NCBI GenBank assembly: GCA_028686075.1
Contig: JAQUCT010000001.1
Coordinates: 73,953-137,952 of the forward strand
Direction of reading: 5' to 3'
Source of the DNA: Bacillota bacterium
Lineage (GTDB): Bacteria > Bacillota > Clostridia > Ch29
DNA: 64,000 nt
Shown here: positions 37,111 through 46,667 of the stretch, one piece after another
How the letters are laid out: every line of letters begins with the position of its first letter
Numbering within the stretch: the stretch's first letter is position 1
Position numbers and translations under genes: made by a program
Notes under the pieces: generated by a model
The model's input: only the letters and a program-made list of their open reading frames with translations
Database searches by the model: none
Told to the model about the DNA's origin: nothing

Positions 37111-37186
37111 GCCCACGTAGCTCAGCAGGTAGAGCGTCGCCTTGGTAAGGCGGAGGTCACCGGTTCAAGTCCGGCCGTGGGCTCCA
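37111..37186 (+). tRNA. tRNA-Thr (GGT anticodon)
   Basis: 76 nt with a complete cloverleaf: acceptor GCCCACG/CGTGGGC, D stem GCTC/GAGC, anticodon loop TTGGTAA with GGT reading ACC, T loop TTCAAGT, and an encoded CCA end. Position 49-65 is an A-C mismatch. It has its own promoter and lies 68 nt before tuf1, so the two may be co-transcribed. Confidence 0.96.
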
Positions 37187-37254
37187 TATTTATTTTAATA
37201 CGGAACGCCAGGAACGGTTTCCTGGCTAAAACCATTAAGGAGGAGAAGAGAAAG

Positions 37255-38448
37255 ATGGCAAAGGCGAAATATGAGAGAACAAAACCGCACGTAAACATAG
37301 GGACGATAGGTCATATAGACCACGGCAAGACAACGCTGACAGCGGCAATAACCAATGTACTTTCAAAGAGGGGCGGAGCATCCGCAACGGCATACGACCA
37401 GATAGACAAAGCTCCGGAGGAGAAGGAAAGGGGTATAACCATATCGACGTCCCACGTGGAATACGAGACCGAAAACAGGCACTATGCACACGTTGACTGT
37501 CCCGGCCACGCCGACTATGTAAAGAACATGATAACTGGGGCGGCACAGATGGACGGAGCGATAATAGTTGTATCGGCGGCCGACGGCCCCATGCCGCAGA
37601 CAAGGGAGCATATACTGCTTGCTAGACAGGTAAACGTACCCTACATAGTGGTATACCTGAACAAATGTGATATGGTTGACGATGAGGAGCTAATAGAGCT
37701 GGTTGAGATGGAAGTAAGGGACCTTTTGAACGAATATAAATTCCCCGGTGACGAAGTACCGGTAATAAAAGGTTCTGCACTCAAAGCCCTGGAGGACCCG
37801 GACAGCGAATGGGCGGATTCAATAACGGAGCTTATGGACGCAGTGGACAAATATGTTCCCACGCCGGAGCGGGACACTGACAAGCCTTTTTTAATGCCGG
37901 TAGAGGACGTATTCAGCATAACTGGCCGTGGTACCGTGGCAACGGGCAGGATAGAAAGAGGCTCTTTGAAGGTACAGGACCAGGTTGAGATAGTAGGACT
38001 TACCGAAGAGTCAAGGACAGTGGTAGTAACAGGCGTAGAAATGTTCAGGAAGCTTCTTGACGAGGCAGTGGCCGGAGACAACATAGGAGCACTACTGCGA
38101 GGCGTACAGCGTAACGAGATAGAAAGGGGCCAGGTGCTGGCCAAGCCCGGTTCGATAAAACCGCATACGCACTTTGAGGCGGAAGTTTATGTACTGACTA
38201 AGGAAGAGGGTGGAAGGCACACACCGTTTTTCAATGGATACAGGCCTCAGTTCTACTTCAGGACAACCGACGTAACCGGTACCATAGACCTGCCGGAGGG
38301 CGTAGAGATGTGCATGCCCGGGGATAATATCACCATGACCATAAAGCTAATAATACCCATAGCCATAGAAGAAGGTATCCGCTTTGCAATAAGAGAAGGC
38401 GGAAAGACGGTAGGAGCGGGAGTCGTATCCAAGATACTGGAAGGCTAG
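37255..38448 (+). CDS. tuf: elongation factor Tu, copy 1
   Basis: The protein has 397 residues and delivers aminoacyl-tRNA to the ribosome. G1 is [10 protein letters not shown]3 DCPGHADY, G4 NKCDMVDD. The coding sequence and 14 nt upstream appear identical to tuf copy 2 (53789), differing only after codon 395, where this copy ends ILEG. The frame is open into the tRNA, but AAGGAGGAG fixes the ATG at 37255. Confidence 0.98.
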   Translation: MAKAKYERTKPHVNIGTIGHIDHGKTTLTAAITNVLSKRGGASATAYDQIDKAPEEKERGITISTSHVEYETENRHYAHVDCPGHADYVKNMITGAAQMDGAIIVVSAADGPMPQTREHILLARQVNVPYIVVYLNKCDMVDDEELIELVEMEVRDLLNEYKFPGDEVPVIKGSALKALEDPDSEWADSITELMDAVDKYVPTPERDTDKPFLMPVEDVFSITGRGTVATGRIERGSLKVQDQVEIVGLTEESRTVVVTGVEMFRKLLDEAVAGDNIGALLRGVQRNEIERGQVLAKPGSIKPHTHFEAEVYVLTKEEGGRHTPFFNGYRPQFYFRTTDVTGTIDLPEGVEMCMPGDNITMTIKLIIPIAIEEGIRFAIREGGKTVGAGVVSKILEG

Positions 38449-38502
38449 AAGACAGAGAGACGGGTACATTCCTTAGGTAATTAGGCCGGCGAATAGCGGA
38501 CG

Positions 38503-38822
38503 GTGGTCAGTGGTTGGTGGCCAGGGATAATCGGGGACATTTCGAAAGACAGTCTGACTGAAAGACAGGGGGACGGTTCTTGTGTCTGCCTTTTAGGATT
38601 GGATGCAGGGACAATGATCCGGTAAGCTGTTCGGTGCTTTGTGACAGCGGCCGGCGGTTAGCAGCCGGAGAGAAGTGATGGACAGACGGTGGTCAGGGAA
38701 CGTTTAGGGGGCCTGATGCCCCATAAGCCTTCCCTGACGCCTGGCACCTGTGATCTGTTACCTGCAAGCTTTACCCTGACGCCTACCAACTGCGAACTAC
38801 TAGTACCAATCACCTGTGATCT
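38503..38822. repeat. intergenic foldback repeat after tuf1
   Basis: The region 38449-38826 holds no gene. It begins with GGTGGTCAGTGGTTGGTGG, has a central hairpin (GTCAGGGAA 38692-38700 with TTCCCTGAC 38730-38738, inner GGGGC/GCCCC), and ends with a block (38740-38800, CACCTGTGATCTG onward to GCGAACTAC) that is clearly related to the block at 55122-55198 behind tuf2. The central hairpin may also act as a terminator. Confidence 0.6.
38561..38594. repeat. REP-like motif with AGACA/TGTCT arms
   Basis: AGACAGGGGGACGGTTCT continues into TGTGTCTGCC. I recall this motif as a frequent short repeat in Firmicutes, often beside IS200-like transposases; no transposase is present here. It lies inside the repeat region behind tuf1. 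Confidence 0.4.
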
Positions 38823-38826
38823 ATTG

Positions 38827-38855
38827 TTGACAATCCAAACAATGTGTGGTAAATT
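38827..38855 (+). promoter_or_regulatory. rpmG-secE-nusG promoter
   Basis: TTGACA, 17 bp, TAAATT with a TGG extension, about 60 nt before rpmG. Confidence 0.78.
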
Positions 38856-38915
38856 TTATTGGTAATCTTAGGCTCCATACCGGGGGTTAGCCAGAGCGGT
38901 TCGGGAGGTGTAGTC

Positions 38916-39065
38916 ATGAGAGTTAAAGTAACCCTGGCGTGTACGGAATGCAAACAAAGAAATTATAACTCATTGAAGAATAAGAAAAACAATCCCGAAA
39001 GGATCGAAATGAACAAATACTGCAAGTTTTGCGGCAAGCACACTCTCCACAGGGAGACAAAATAA
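38916..39065 (+). CDS. rpmG: 50S ribosomal protein L33
   Basis: 49 residues with four zinc-binding cysteines (CTEC and CKFC), so this is the zinc-containing L33 form. The ATG at 38916 follows GGGAGGTG. The next gene, secE, starts 31 nt later; the tRNA-Trp often found in this gap in other Firmicutes is absent. Confidence 0.95.
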   Translation: MRVKVTLACTECKQRNYNSLKNKKNNPERIEMNKYCKFCGKHTLHRETK

Positions 39066-39096
39066 TAAGCCAAAAAATATTTAGGGTGTGAGTTAT

Positions 39097-39303
39097 ATGG
39101 CGGGTGGGAAAAAAGGCTTTGGCAGCAAGGCTGTCAGATTCGTAAAAGAAACAAGGTCCGAGCTCAAAAAGGTAATATGGCCCGGCAGAAAAGAGCTGGT
39201 ATCATTTACCTCGGTGGTTTTTGTTGCCGTGATAGCGGCGGCACTGCTGATATTTGTAGTTGACCTCGCCTTCGGACAGTTGCTGGGACTGATAATCGGA
39301 TAA
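39097..39303 (+). CDS. secE: preprotein translocase subunit SecE
   Basis: 68 residues. An amphipathic segment (RFVKETRSELKKVIWPGRKE) precedes the single membrane helix (about residues 38-60), the normal minimal SecE. It clamps the SecY channel. The ATG at 39097 is preferred over GTG 39088, which lies in the ribosome site. It stands before nusG as in nearly all bacteria. Confidence 0.94.
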   Translation: MAGGKKGFGSKAVRFVKETRSELKKVIWPGRKELVSFTSVVFVAVIAAALLIFVVDLAFGQLLGLIIG

Positions 39304-39335
39304 AAGGAGGGAAGGGCCGTTAGGCCCTTAAGTTT
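39304..39335 (+). promoter_or_regulatory. nusG ribosome site with a hairpin between SD and ATG
   Basis: GGAGG lies at 39306-39310 but the nusG ATG is at 39336, 25 nt away. A perfect hairpin AAGGGCC-GTTA-GGCCCTT (39312-39329) fills the gap. When it is folded, the effective spacing is about 7 nt. No other start fits. Confidence 0.75.
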
Positions 39336-39863
39336 ATGTCTGAAATACAGCAAGCAAAATGGTATGTTATCCATACATACTCCGGTTATGAAAATAAGGT
39401 AAAGGCCAATCTGGAAAAGGCCGTTGAAAACCGGGGGATGCAGGATGTCATAGCCGAAGTGCAGGTCCCTATGGAAGAGCATTATGAGAGGAAGAACAAT
39501 AAGCTCAAAAAGACGCTTAAAAAAGTTTTTCCTGGGTATGTGCTTGTAAAAATGGTTATGAATGACGAATCCTGGTATGTTGTACGTAACACCCGGGGAG
39601 TCACCGGTTTCGTGGGACCGGGGTCAAAGCCCGTGCCCCTTACCGATGAGGAGATAGTTAACCTGGGCGTTGAAGAGATACCCATAGTAATAGATTTCAA
39701 GGTTAAGGATTCGGTAAAGGTAATAAGCGGACCCTTTGAGAACTTTATAGGGACCATCGAGGAGATAAACCTTGATAAGCACAAGGTGAAGGTGCTAATA
39801 TCCATGTTCGGCAGAGAAACTCCTGTAGAACTGGACTTTGTTCAAATTGAAAAAATCCGGTAA
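39336..39863 (+). CDS. nusG: transcription termination/antitermination factor NusG
   Basis: The protein has 175 residues. The N-terminal domain opens with AKWYVIHTYSGYENKVKANL and includes PGYVLVKM and RNTRGVTGFVG; the C-terminal KOW domain is DSVKVISGPFENFIGTIEEI. It binds RNA polymerase and links it to ribosomes or Rho. Translation starts behind an unusual SD-hairpin arrangement. rplK follows 12 nt later. Confidence 0.96.
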   Translation: MSEIQQAKWYVIHTYSGYENKVKANLEKAVENRGMQDVIAEVQVPMEEHYERKNNKLKKTLKKVFPGYVLVKMVMNDESWYVVRNTRGVTGFVGPGSKPVPLTDEEIVNLGVEEIPIVIDFKVKDSVKVISGPFENFIGTIEEINLDKHKVKVLISMFGRETPVELDFVQIEKIR

Positions 39864-39875
39864 GGAGGTGTAGTT

Positions 39876-40301
39876 GTGGCAAAGAAGGTTGTTGGAATGG
39901 TAAAATTGCAAATACCGGCAGGCAAGGCTACTCCGGCGCCACCGGTGGGAACCGCCCTGGGACCCCATGGGGTGAACATAATGGGCTTTTGCAAGGAGTT
40001 TAATGAAAGAACCGCAAAGCAGGCGGGGTTGGTCATTCCGGCGGTTATTACCATATATCAGGATAGGTCCTTTAGCTTTATAACCAAAACGCCTCCTGCT
40101 CCTGTACTGTTGAAGAAGGCGGCAGGTATAGACAGTGGTTCCGGGGAACCCAACAGTGTTAAGGTAGGTAAAGTTTCAAAGGCCAAGGTAAAGGAAATAG
40201 CCGAACTCAAGATGGCCGACTTAAACGCCGCGGATATGGAAGCGGCCGTAAGGATGGTTGAGGGCACGGCAAGAAGCATGGGTCTGGTTGTGGAAGAATA
40301 A
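39876..40301 (+). CDS. rplK: 50S ribosomal protein L11
   Basis: 141 residues. The N-terminal [20 protein letters not shown] and the C-terminal rRNA-binding domain are typical; L11 forms the GTPase-associated centre with L10-L7/L12. GTG start behind AAGGAGGTG. Confidence 0.97.
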   Translation: MAKKVVGMVKLQIPAGKATPAPPVGTALGPHGVNIMGFCKEFNERTAKQAGLVIPAVITIYQDRSFSFITKTPPAPVLLKKAAGIDSGSGEPNSVKVGKVSKAKVKEIAELKMADLNAADMEAAVRMVEGTARSMGLVVEE

Positions 40302-40362
40302 ACAAACCGGATACTAAGTGGGAGGTAAAAATACCGCAAACACCACAGGGGAGGTAAAAGGA

Positions 40363-41061
40363 ATGCCAAAGAAAGGAAAAAAGTATCGTGAAAGCATAGG
40401 TCTTTACGAAGCGGATAAACAGTACGATTCGATGGAAGCACTGGAGCTTTTGCAAAAGACCGCAAAGGCGAACTTTGATGAAACGGTGGAGATATCCATA
40501 AAGCTTGGGGTGGACCCGAGGCACGCGGACCAGCAGGTAAGGGGAGCCATAGTATTGCCCCACGGTACCGGCAAAACCAGGAGGGTTCTGGTTATGACCA
40601 AGGGCGAAAAAGTTAAGGAAGCCGAGAATGCGGGTGCCGACTATGTAGGCCTTGAAGAATACGTGGAGAAGATTCAGAAGGAAAACTGGCTTGAATTTGA
40701 CGTGGTGGTGGCCACTCCTGACGTAATGAACGTTGTGGGAAGGCTTGGTAAAGTGCTTGGCCCCAAGGGGTTTATGCCCAACCCGAAATCCGGGACCGTT
40801 ACCTTTGATCTGGCAAAGGCCATTGCCGAAATAAAAGCCGGTAAGATAGAGTACAGATTGGACAAGTCCAGTATAATACACGCCCCGATAGGAAGGGTAT
40901 CCTTTGGGACCGAAAAGCTTGCGGAAAACTACAAGACCCTTATGGAGGCCATTATCAAAGCAAGGCCAGCCTCTGCAAAGGGACACTATATAAGAAGTAT
41001 TGTGATTTCCAGCACTATGGGACCGGGGATTAAGATAAATACCGCGAAACCGGTTGACTAA
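40363..41061 (+). CDS. rplA: 50S ribosomal protein L1
   Basis: 232 residues with [20 protein letters not shown] and [21 protein letters not shown]1 forms the mobile stalk at the E site and represses its own operon in many bacteria. The ATG at 40363 follows GGGGAGGTAAAAGG; a second copy of GGGAGGTAAAA 29 nt upstream (40320-40330) has no start codon at useful distance. Confidence 0.97.
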   Translation: MPKKGKKYRESIGLYEADKQYDSMEALELLQKTAKANFDETVEISIKLGVDPRHADQQVRGAIVLPHGTGKTRRVLVMTKGEKVKEAENAGADYVGLEEYVEKIQKENWLEFDVVVATPDVMNVVGRLGKVLGPKGFMPNPKSGTVTFDLAKAIAEIKAGKIEYRLDKSSIIHAPIGRVSFGTEKLAENYKTLMEAIIKARPASAKGHYIRSIVISSTMGPGIKINTAKPVD

Positions 41062-41100
41062 AAAACAGACAGAGTTTTAAAAAATTTAAATATCCGATTT

Positions 41101-41178
41101 ACCCAAGACAGTAGGAGCTTTTCAAGCTTAAACATTCCTACCGAGGTATAAAGCTAAGGTGTATAATTATTGCACTCT
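41101..41178 (+). ncRNA. ribosomal protein L10 leader
   Basis: ACCCAAGACAGTAGGAGC is followed by a loop and then CATTCCTACCGAGGTATAAAG, the conserved L10-binding leader in front of rplJ. Excess L10(L7/L12)4 binds it and lowers expression of rplJL. Confidence 0.88.
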
Positions 41179-41183
41179 ATTGC

Positions 41184-41215
41184 CTCCGCTTGTCCTTGGG
41201 CGGAGTTTTTGGTTT
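41184..41215 (+). terminator. attenuator terminator of the L10 leader
   Basis: CTCCGC/GCGGAG with a 10-nt loop, then TTTTTGGTTTT, 47 nt before rplJ. Confidence 0.82.
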
Positions 41216-41261
41216 TAAGGCACGGGGAATGCCCATTTTACCGGAGGAGGTGTAAAATCAA

Positions 41262-41786
41262 TTGGCGGACAACAAAAGCGTAAAACAACAGATAGTGAAC
41301 GAGATTAAAGAAAAGCTTCAACGGGCCGGTGCAATTGTGCTGGTTGACTATAGGGGCCTCAACGTTGAAGAGGTTACAGAGCTTAGGAAAAGGTTCAGGG
41401 AAGCCGGGGCTGATTACAAGGTATATAAAAACACCCTTATGACCAGGGCTTTTAACGAGTTGGAGAACGAAAGCCTTATTCCCTATCTTACCGGGCCCAA
41501 TGCCATAGCCCTTGGATATGACGACCCGGTGGCCCCGGCCAAAATTCTCGCAGACTTTGCAAAGGACCATGACAAGCTGGAGATAAAAGCCGGGATAGTA
41601 GATGGAAAGTTTATTGACGTTGATGGTGTTAAGACACTGGCCAGCCTGCCGTCCAAAGAAGTACTTGTGGCTCAAGTACTCGGTGGTCTAAACTCGCCGA
41701 TTACCGGTCTGGTAAGCGTGCTGCAGGGTAATATAAGAAACCTTGTATATGCACTTAATGCTATTAGTGAGCAAAAAACTGCTTAG
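41262..41786 (+). CDS. rplJ: 50S ribosomal protein L10
   Basis: 174 residues. The N-terminal rRNA-binding domain (VLVDYRGLNVEEVTELRKRF, YKVYKNTLM) and the C-terminal helix that carries L7/L12 dimers are present. TTG start behind GGAGGAGGTG. Confidence 0.96.
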   Translation: MADNKSVKQQIVNEIKEKLQRAGAIVLVDYRGLNVEEVTELRKRFREAGADYKVYKNTLMTRAFNELENESLIPYLTGPNAIALGYDDPVAPAKILADFAKDHDKLEIKAGIVDGKFIDVDGVKTLASLPSKEVLVAQVLGGLNSPITGLVSVLQGNIRNLVYALNAISEQKTA

Positions 41787-41814
41787 CAAATAAAAATTAT
41801 GGAGGGATAAAACA

Positions 41815-42201
41815 ATGGCAAGCGAAAAAATCGAAAAACTTATTGAAGAGGTTAAAAATCTGACTGTATTGGAACTGTCCGAATTGGTTAAAGCCCTTGA
41901 AGAGGAATTCGGCGTAAGCGCAGCCGCTCCCATGGCTGTAGCGGCAATGCCCGCCGCTGGTGCTGCTCCTGCAGCTGCAGAAGAGGAAAAGACCGAGTTT
42001 GACGTAGTACTCGCCAGCATAGGGCAGCAGAAGATTAAGGTTATAAAGGTTGTTAGAGAAATAACAGGTCTTGGCCTCAAGGAAGCCAAGGAACTGGTGG
42101 ATACCGCTCCCAAGCCGGTTAAAGAAGGCGTATCCAAGGAAGACGCCCAGTCCATTAAGGCAAAACTTGAAGAAGTGGGTGCCGGTGTGGAAGTTAAATA
42201 A
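41815..42201 (+). CDS. rplL: 50S ribosomal protein L7/L12
   Basis: 128 residues. N-terminal dimerisation domain, Ala-rich hinge (about residues 37-58) and C-terminal factor-binding domain ([20 protein letters not shown]). It recruits translation GTPases. Terminated by a long hairpin. Confidence 0.97.
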   Translation: MASEKIEKLIEEVKNLTVLELSELVKALEEEFGVSAAAPMAVAAMPAAGAAPAAAEEEKTEFDVVLASIGQQKIKVIKVVREITGLGLKEAKELVDTAPKPVKEGVSKEDAQSIKAKLEEVGAGVEVK

Positions 42202-42223
42202 ACTGTCCTTAAAGCAAAAACAA

Positions 42224-42266
42224 AACAAGAGGTAGGAAAGCATATTTTCCTGCCTTCTTGTTTTTT
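42224..42266 (+). terminator. rplJL terminator
   Basis: Long near-perfect stem, AACAAGAGGTAGGAAA against TTTCCTGCCTTCTTGTT, followed by TTTT. Confidence 0.85.
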
Positions 42267-42289
42267 AAAATAAAATATTTTACATATGG

Positions 42290-42318
42290 TTGACAATAAT
42301 ACAACATTGTGTTAATAT
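42290..42318 (+). promoter_or_regulatory. rpoB upstream promoter
   Basis: TTGACA, 17 bp, TAATAT. It is about 575 bp from rpoB, with a MITE-like element in between. The stretch 42330-42552 shows no gene I can support. Confidence 0.7.
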
Positions 42319-42552
42319 TGTTAATTGCATTGATATAAACAGAATTCTTAGTGCTACTTGTCGGTCACTTATGTCAATAGCTCTATAATTGCGTCTTTTG
42401 CAATGCGTAGAAATGCTAGCAAAGAGCTAGAAACGGGAGTATTAGTGGCGGCTAGTCATCGGATAAATATAATTAGTATTTATTATTATTTTTGTATAAA
42501 ATATTTATTATATGGAAATAGTATAATAGATGTTTTTTGCCCAGTTATATAC

Positions 42553-42720
42553 AATGCATTAATAGTATTACGTTCTTTTGTCTGTCATTCCGAAGAAACG
42601 AAACCCGAAGAATCCAACTCTGTCGCTTAAGATGGCGAAGCCCGAAGAATCTTATTGGAGAAAGGTTCTTCGCCAATGCTCAGGATGACACGCTAGGGGA
42701 TGTAAAGCTTTAAATGCGTT
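42553..42720. mobile_element. MITE-like foldback element, copy 2
   Basis: About 168 bp. The left end AATGCATTAATAGTATTACG and the complement of the right end (AACGCATTTAAAGCTTTACA) are imperfect terminal inverted repeats. CTGTCATTCCGAAG inside the left and CAGGATGACACG inside the right continue the foldback. Read in reverse, copy 1 (27081-27256) matches over its whole length. TATATA-rich sequence flanks both ends. Non-coding. Confidence 0.7.
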
Positions 42721-42741
42721 ATATATATAGACTTTTTTAGG

Positions 42742-42747
42742 TATAAT
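42742..42747 (+). promoter_or_regulatory. possible rpoB proximal -10
   Basis: TATAAT preceded by AGG, 21 nt after the MITE-like element. No good -35 is present; upstream TTATAT at 17 bp lies at the element's edge. Confidence 0.4.
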
Positions 42748-42801
42748 GGTCGTCGGCTTGGTTGTTAAAATAATAGTATTATACGTTCTACTCGTATTAA
42801 T

Positions 42802-42866
42802 GGCCTCCCTGTTGGAAAAAACGGACCGAAAATCGGGAGGCCCTTGTTTGCAGCGACTAAGTCGCT
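42802..42866 (+). promoter_or_regulatory. rpoB leader hairpins
   Basis: GGCCTCCC (42802-42809) pairs with GGGAGGCC (42835-42842), then AGCGAC/GTCGCT with a TAA loop (42852-42866), which is followed by ATTTTAC. They end 27 nt before rpoB and could attenuate transcription or bind a regulator. Confidence 0.5.
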
Positions 42867-42893
42867 ATTTTACTTTATTTCGAGAGGTGAACG

Positions 42894-45800
42894 ATGATGG
42901 TGCATCCTGTTCAAATGGGTAAGAAGACTAGAATGAGCTATTCCAAAATTGATGAGGTTCTGGATATGCCAAACCTCATAGAGGTTCAGAAAAACTCCTA
43001 CCTGTGGTTTTTGGAAGAGGGTCTGAGGGAGGTGTTCGAAGATATTTCTCCTATTCAGGACTACACCGGGAATCTGGTGCTTGAGTTCTTGGATTACTAC
43101 ATTGAGGATAAGCCCAAGTACTCGGTGGAGGAATGCAAGGAACGGGACGTTACATATTCCGCTCCCATGAAGGTAAGGGTAAGGCTTATAAACAGAGAAA
43201 CGGGAGAAGTAAAGGAACAGGAAGTCTTCATGGGCGATTTTCCTCTTATGACGGACAAGGGTACATTCATCATTAACGGGGCTGAGAGGGTTATAGTAAG
43301 CCAGCTTGTAAGGTCTCCCGGGGTCTATTATTCTGAAGAAATTGATAAGACCGGTAAGAGGCTTTTTTCAGCTACCGTAATCCCCAACAGGGGTGCATGG
43401 CTTGAATATGAAACGGATTCCAACGATATAGTATACGTTAGGGTGGACCGGACCAGGAAGATTCCGGTAACGGTGCTGGTCAGGGCAATGGGGTACGCCA
43501 CCAATAATGAGATAATAGAGCTTTTAGGGTCGGGCGAAAGGCTGTTGGCAACCCTTGAAAAGGACAACTCCAAGACATCCGAGGAAGCCCTTCTGGATAT
43601 ATACAAGAGACTTCGGCCGGGGGAACCACCCACCATTGACAGTGCCCAATCTCTTATTAATACGCTGTTTTTTGACCCAAAAAGGTATGACCTGGCAAAG
43701 GTGGGAAGGTATAAATTCAACAAAAAACTATCGTTGTGGTCCAGGATATGGGGTAAGATAAGTGCTCAGGACATTGTAAACCCTGCCACTGGGGAAGTTA
43801 TAGTCGAAAAGGGACGAAGGATCGACAAGGAGCAGGCAAAGGCCATTCAGAACTCCGGTATAAACTCTGTTGATATAAAGTATGAGGATACGGAAGTAAG
43901 GGTAGTGGGCAACAATTTTGTGGACGTAAAGTCTGTGGAACTCCCCTTTGATATATCGGAAATAGACCAGCTTAAGCTGAGCAGGATGCTGTATTATCCG
44001 GTGTTGAAGGAAATTATGGATTCTGGCAGTTCTGCGGAGGAATTAAAGGAAAGCCTTAAGGAAAGGGTGGCGGAACTATCGCCAAAGCATATTATAATAG
44101 ATGATATTATAGCATCGGTAAACTATGCATTCGGTCTGGTCTACGAAACAGGAGACGTGGACGATATAGACCATCTGGGTAACAGGAGGCTCCGGTGTGT
44201 AGGTGAGCTTTTACAGAACCAGTTCAGGATAGGCCTTTCAAGGATGGAAAGGGTGGTCAAGGAAAGGATGACCATTCAGGATATAGACGTTGTTACGCCC
44301 CAGGCTTTAATAAATATAAGGCCGGTGGTGGCGTCCATTAAGGAATTTTTTGGCAGCAGCCAGTTGTCCCAGTTTATGGACCAGACCAACCCACTGGCGG
44401 AACTTACGCACAAGCGAAGACTGTCTGCCCTTGGCCCGGGAGGTTTAAGCAGGGAGCGGGCAGGCTTTGAGGTGAGGGACGTACACAACTCCCACTACGG
44501 CAGGATATGTCCGATAGAGACCCCCGAGGGTCCCAACATCGGTTTGATTGGTTCATTGAGTACCTATGCCAGGATAAATGAATACGGGTTTATTGAGGCA
44601 CCATATAGAAGGGTGGACAACAAACGGGGTGTGGTTACCGACGAGATAGTATATATGACGGCGGATGAAGAGGGAGAATATATAATAGCCCAGGCCAACG
44701 AACCTCTGGATGAAGAGGGAAGGTTTTTGGATAAAAAGATTACTTCAAGGGCGGGGACCAAAAGGGATATAGTGGTGGTTCCGTCTTTGGAGGTGGACTA
44801 TATGGACGTGTCCCCCAAACAGGTTGTGTCGGTGGCTACATCCATGATTCCCTTCCTTGAAAACGACGACGCGAACAGGGCACTTATGGGTGCCAACATG
44901 CAGAGGCAGGCGGTACCGCTCCTAAAGCCTCAAGCACCCATCGTGGGTACAGGAATGGAGTATAAGGCGGCTGGGGATTCGGGAGTAGTGCTTATTGCTG
45001 AGGAAGCCGGTATTGTGGAAAAGGCAACAGCGGAAGAGATAAGGATACGCCGGAAAAGCGACGGCGGTATGGATATATACCATCTACTCAAATTCAAACG
45101 CTCCAACCAGGGCACCTGCATAAACCAAAGGCCCATTGTATCGGTAGGAGAAGAGGTGCTAAAGGACCAGGTTATAGCCGACGGGTCCTCCACAAAGGAG
45201 GGGGAAATATCCCTTGGCAAGGACGTGCTTGTGGGCTTTATGACCTGGGAGGGTTATAATTACGAGGACGCGATACTTATAAGTGAAAAGCTTGTTATGA
45301 ATGATGTGTACACATCCATCCATATAGAGGAATATGAAGCCGAGGCCAGGGACACAAAGCTTGGCCCCGAAGAGATAACCAGGGATATTCCAAACGTGGG
45401 CGAGGACGCCTTAAAGGACCTTGACGAAAGGGGAATAATAAGAATAGGTGCCGAAGTCAGGGCCGGGGATATACTGGTAGGAAAAGTAACGCCAAAGGGT
45501 GAAACGGAACTTACCGCCGAGGAAAGACTCCTAAGGGCAATATTTGGTGAAAAGGCCCGGGAGGTCCGGGATACATCCCTACGGGTTCCCCACGGCGAAT
45601 CCGGAATAATAGTCGATGTTAAGGTGTTTACCCGGGAGACCGGCGACGAGCTGCCACCTGGAGTGAACCATCTCGTAAGGGTATACGTAGCCCAGAAGAG
45701 AAAAATCTCGGTCGGAGACAAAATGGCGGGCCGGCATGGAAACAAAGGGGTAATATCCAGGATACTGCCTGAGGAGGATATGCCTTTTCTTCCTGACGGA

Positions 45801-46649
45801 ACACCCCTTGAAATTGTGCTAAACCCCCTGGGGGTACCCTCCAGAATGAATATAGGACAAGTGCTTGAAGTGCATTTGGGCCTTGCAGCCAAAGAGCTGG
45901 GCTGGGAAATAGCCACACCGGTTTTTGACGGAGCCAGTGAGGAGGACGTGTTTGAAACGCTGCGTCAGGCGGACCTTCCCGAAGACGGAAAGCTTATCGT
46001 ATATGACGGAAGGACCGGCCTGCCCTTTGACAACAGGGTTACGGTAGGATATATGTATATGATGAAACTGGCACACTTGGTGGACGATAAGATACACGCC
46101 CGCTCCACCGGTCCCTATTCGTTGGTTACCCAGCAGCCGTTGGGGGGTAAGGCCCAATTCGGCGGGCAGAGGTTCGGCGAAATGGAGGTTTGGGCCCTTG
46201 AGGCTTACGGTGCGTCCCATACGTTGCAGGAAATTTTGACGGTAAAATCCGATGACGTGGTGGGCAGAGTCAAAACCTATGAGGCCATAGTTAAAGGGGA
46301 GAACATTCCGGAGCCCGGAATACCCGAGTCCTTCAAGGTTTTGATAAAGGAACTGCAAAGCCTGGCGCTGGATGTGAAGGTTCTTTCGGAGGAAAACGAA
46401 GAAATAGCACTTAAGGAACTGGATGAGGACGAGGAAGAAGCGGAAGAACTGTCGGTAAACATTGAGGGCAGAGAGGATGAACCGGAGGATATTTCCTACA
46501 GTGAGAGGCTTGACGAAGACGACGATGAAGAGGTTGAGGAAGAACTGAATTTAGACGACATACAGCCTATGGACGATGAGGACATTGAAATTGACGGTTC
46601 CCTTTTTGAGGACGAAGATTTTGAAAAAGACGATGAGTTGGATTATTAA
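42894..46649 (+). CDS. rpoB: RNA polymerase subunit beta
   Basis: The protein has 1251 residues. The rifampicin region [20 protein letters not shown] and [10 protein letters not shown] has the usual sensitive residues; [13 protein letters not shown] near the C-terminal third is also typical. The last 75-80 residues form a very acidic Asp/Glu tail not needed by the core fold. Two neighbouring ATGs (42894, 42897) are possible starts behind GAGAGGTGA. Confidence 0.98.
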   Translation: MMVHPVQMGKKTRMSYSKIDEVLDMPNLIEVQKNSYLWFLEEGLREVFEDISPIQDYTGNLVLEFLDYYIEDKPKYSVEECKERDVTYSAPMKVRVRLINRETGEVKEQEVFMGDFPLMTDKGTFIINGAERVIVSQLVRSPGVYYSEEIDKTGKRLFSATVIPNRGAWLEYETDSNDIVYVRVDRTRKIPVTVLVRAMGYATNNEIIELLGSGERLLATLEKDNSKTSEEALLDIYKRLRPGEPPTIDSAQSLINTLFFDPKRYDLAKVGRYKFNKKLSLWSRIWGKISAQDIVNPATGEVIVEKGRRIDKEQAKAIQNSGINSVDIKYEDTEVRVVGNNFVDVKSVELPFDISEIDQLKLSRMLYYPVLKEIMDSGSSAEELKESLKERVAELSPKHIIIDDIIASVNYAFGLVYETGDVDDIDHLGNRRLRCVGELLQNQFRIGLSRMERVVKERMTIQDIDVVTPQALINIRPVVASIKEFFGSSQLSQFMDQTNPLAELTHKRRLSALGPGGLSRERAGFEVRDVHNSHYGRICPIETPEGPNIGLIGSLSTYARINEYGFIEAPYRRVDNKRGVVTDEIVYMTADEEGEYIIAQANEPLDEEGRFLDKKITSRAGTKRDIVVVPSLEVDYMDVSPKQVVSVATSMIPFLENDDANRALMGANMQRQAVPLLKPQAPIVGTGMEYKAAGDSGVVLIAEEAGIVEKATAEEIRIRRKSDGGMDIYHLLKFKRSNQGTCINQRPIVSVGEEVLKDQVIADGSSTKEGEISLGKDVLVGFMTWEGYNYEDAILISEKLVMNDVYTSIHIEEYEAEARDTKLGPEEITRDIPNVGEDALKDLDERGIIRIGAEVRAGDILVGKVTPKGETELTAEERLLRAIFGEKAREVRDTSLRVPHGESGIIVDVKVFTRETGDELPPGVNHLVRVYVAQKRKISVGDKMAGRHGNKGVISRILPEEDMPFLPDGTPLEIVLNPLGVPSRMNIGQVLEVHLGLAAKELGWEIATPVFDGASEEDVFETLRQADLPEDGKLIVYDGRTGLPFDNRVTVGYMYMMKLAHLVDDKIHARSTGPYSLVTQQPLGGKAQFGGQRFGEMEVWALEAYGASHTLQEILTVKSDDVVGRVKTYEAIVKGENIPEPGIPESFKVLIKELQSLALDVKVLSEENEEIALKELDEDEEEAEELSVNIEGREDEPEDISYSERLDEDDDEEVEEELNLDDIQPMDDEDIEIDGSLFEDEDFEKDDELDY

Positions 46650-46667
46650 TGAAGGGAGAGAAACCCC

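Noticed and set aside
42358..42630. 90-codon plus-strand ORF between rplL and rpoB
   Set aside because: Its 3' part lies in the repeat element at 42553 and no ribosome site precedes it. The translation has no recognisable domain.
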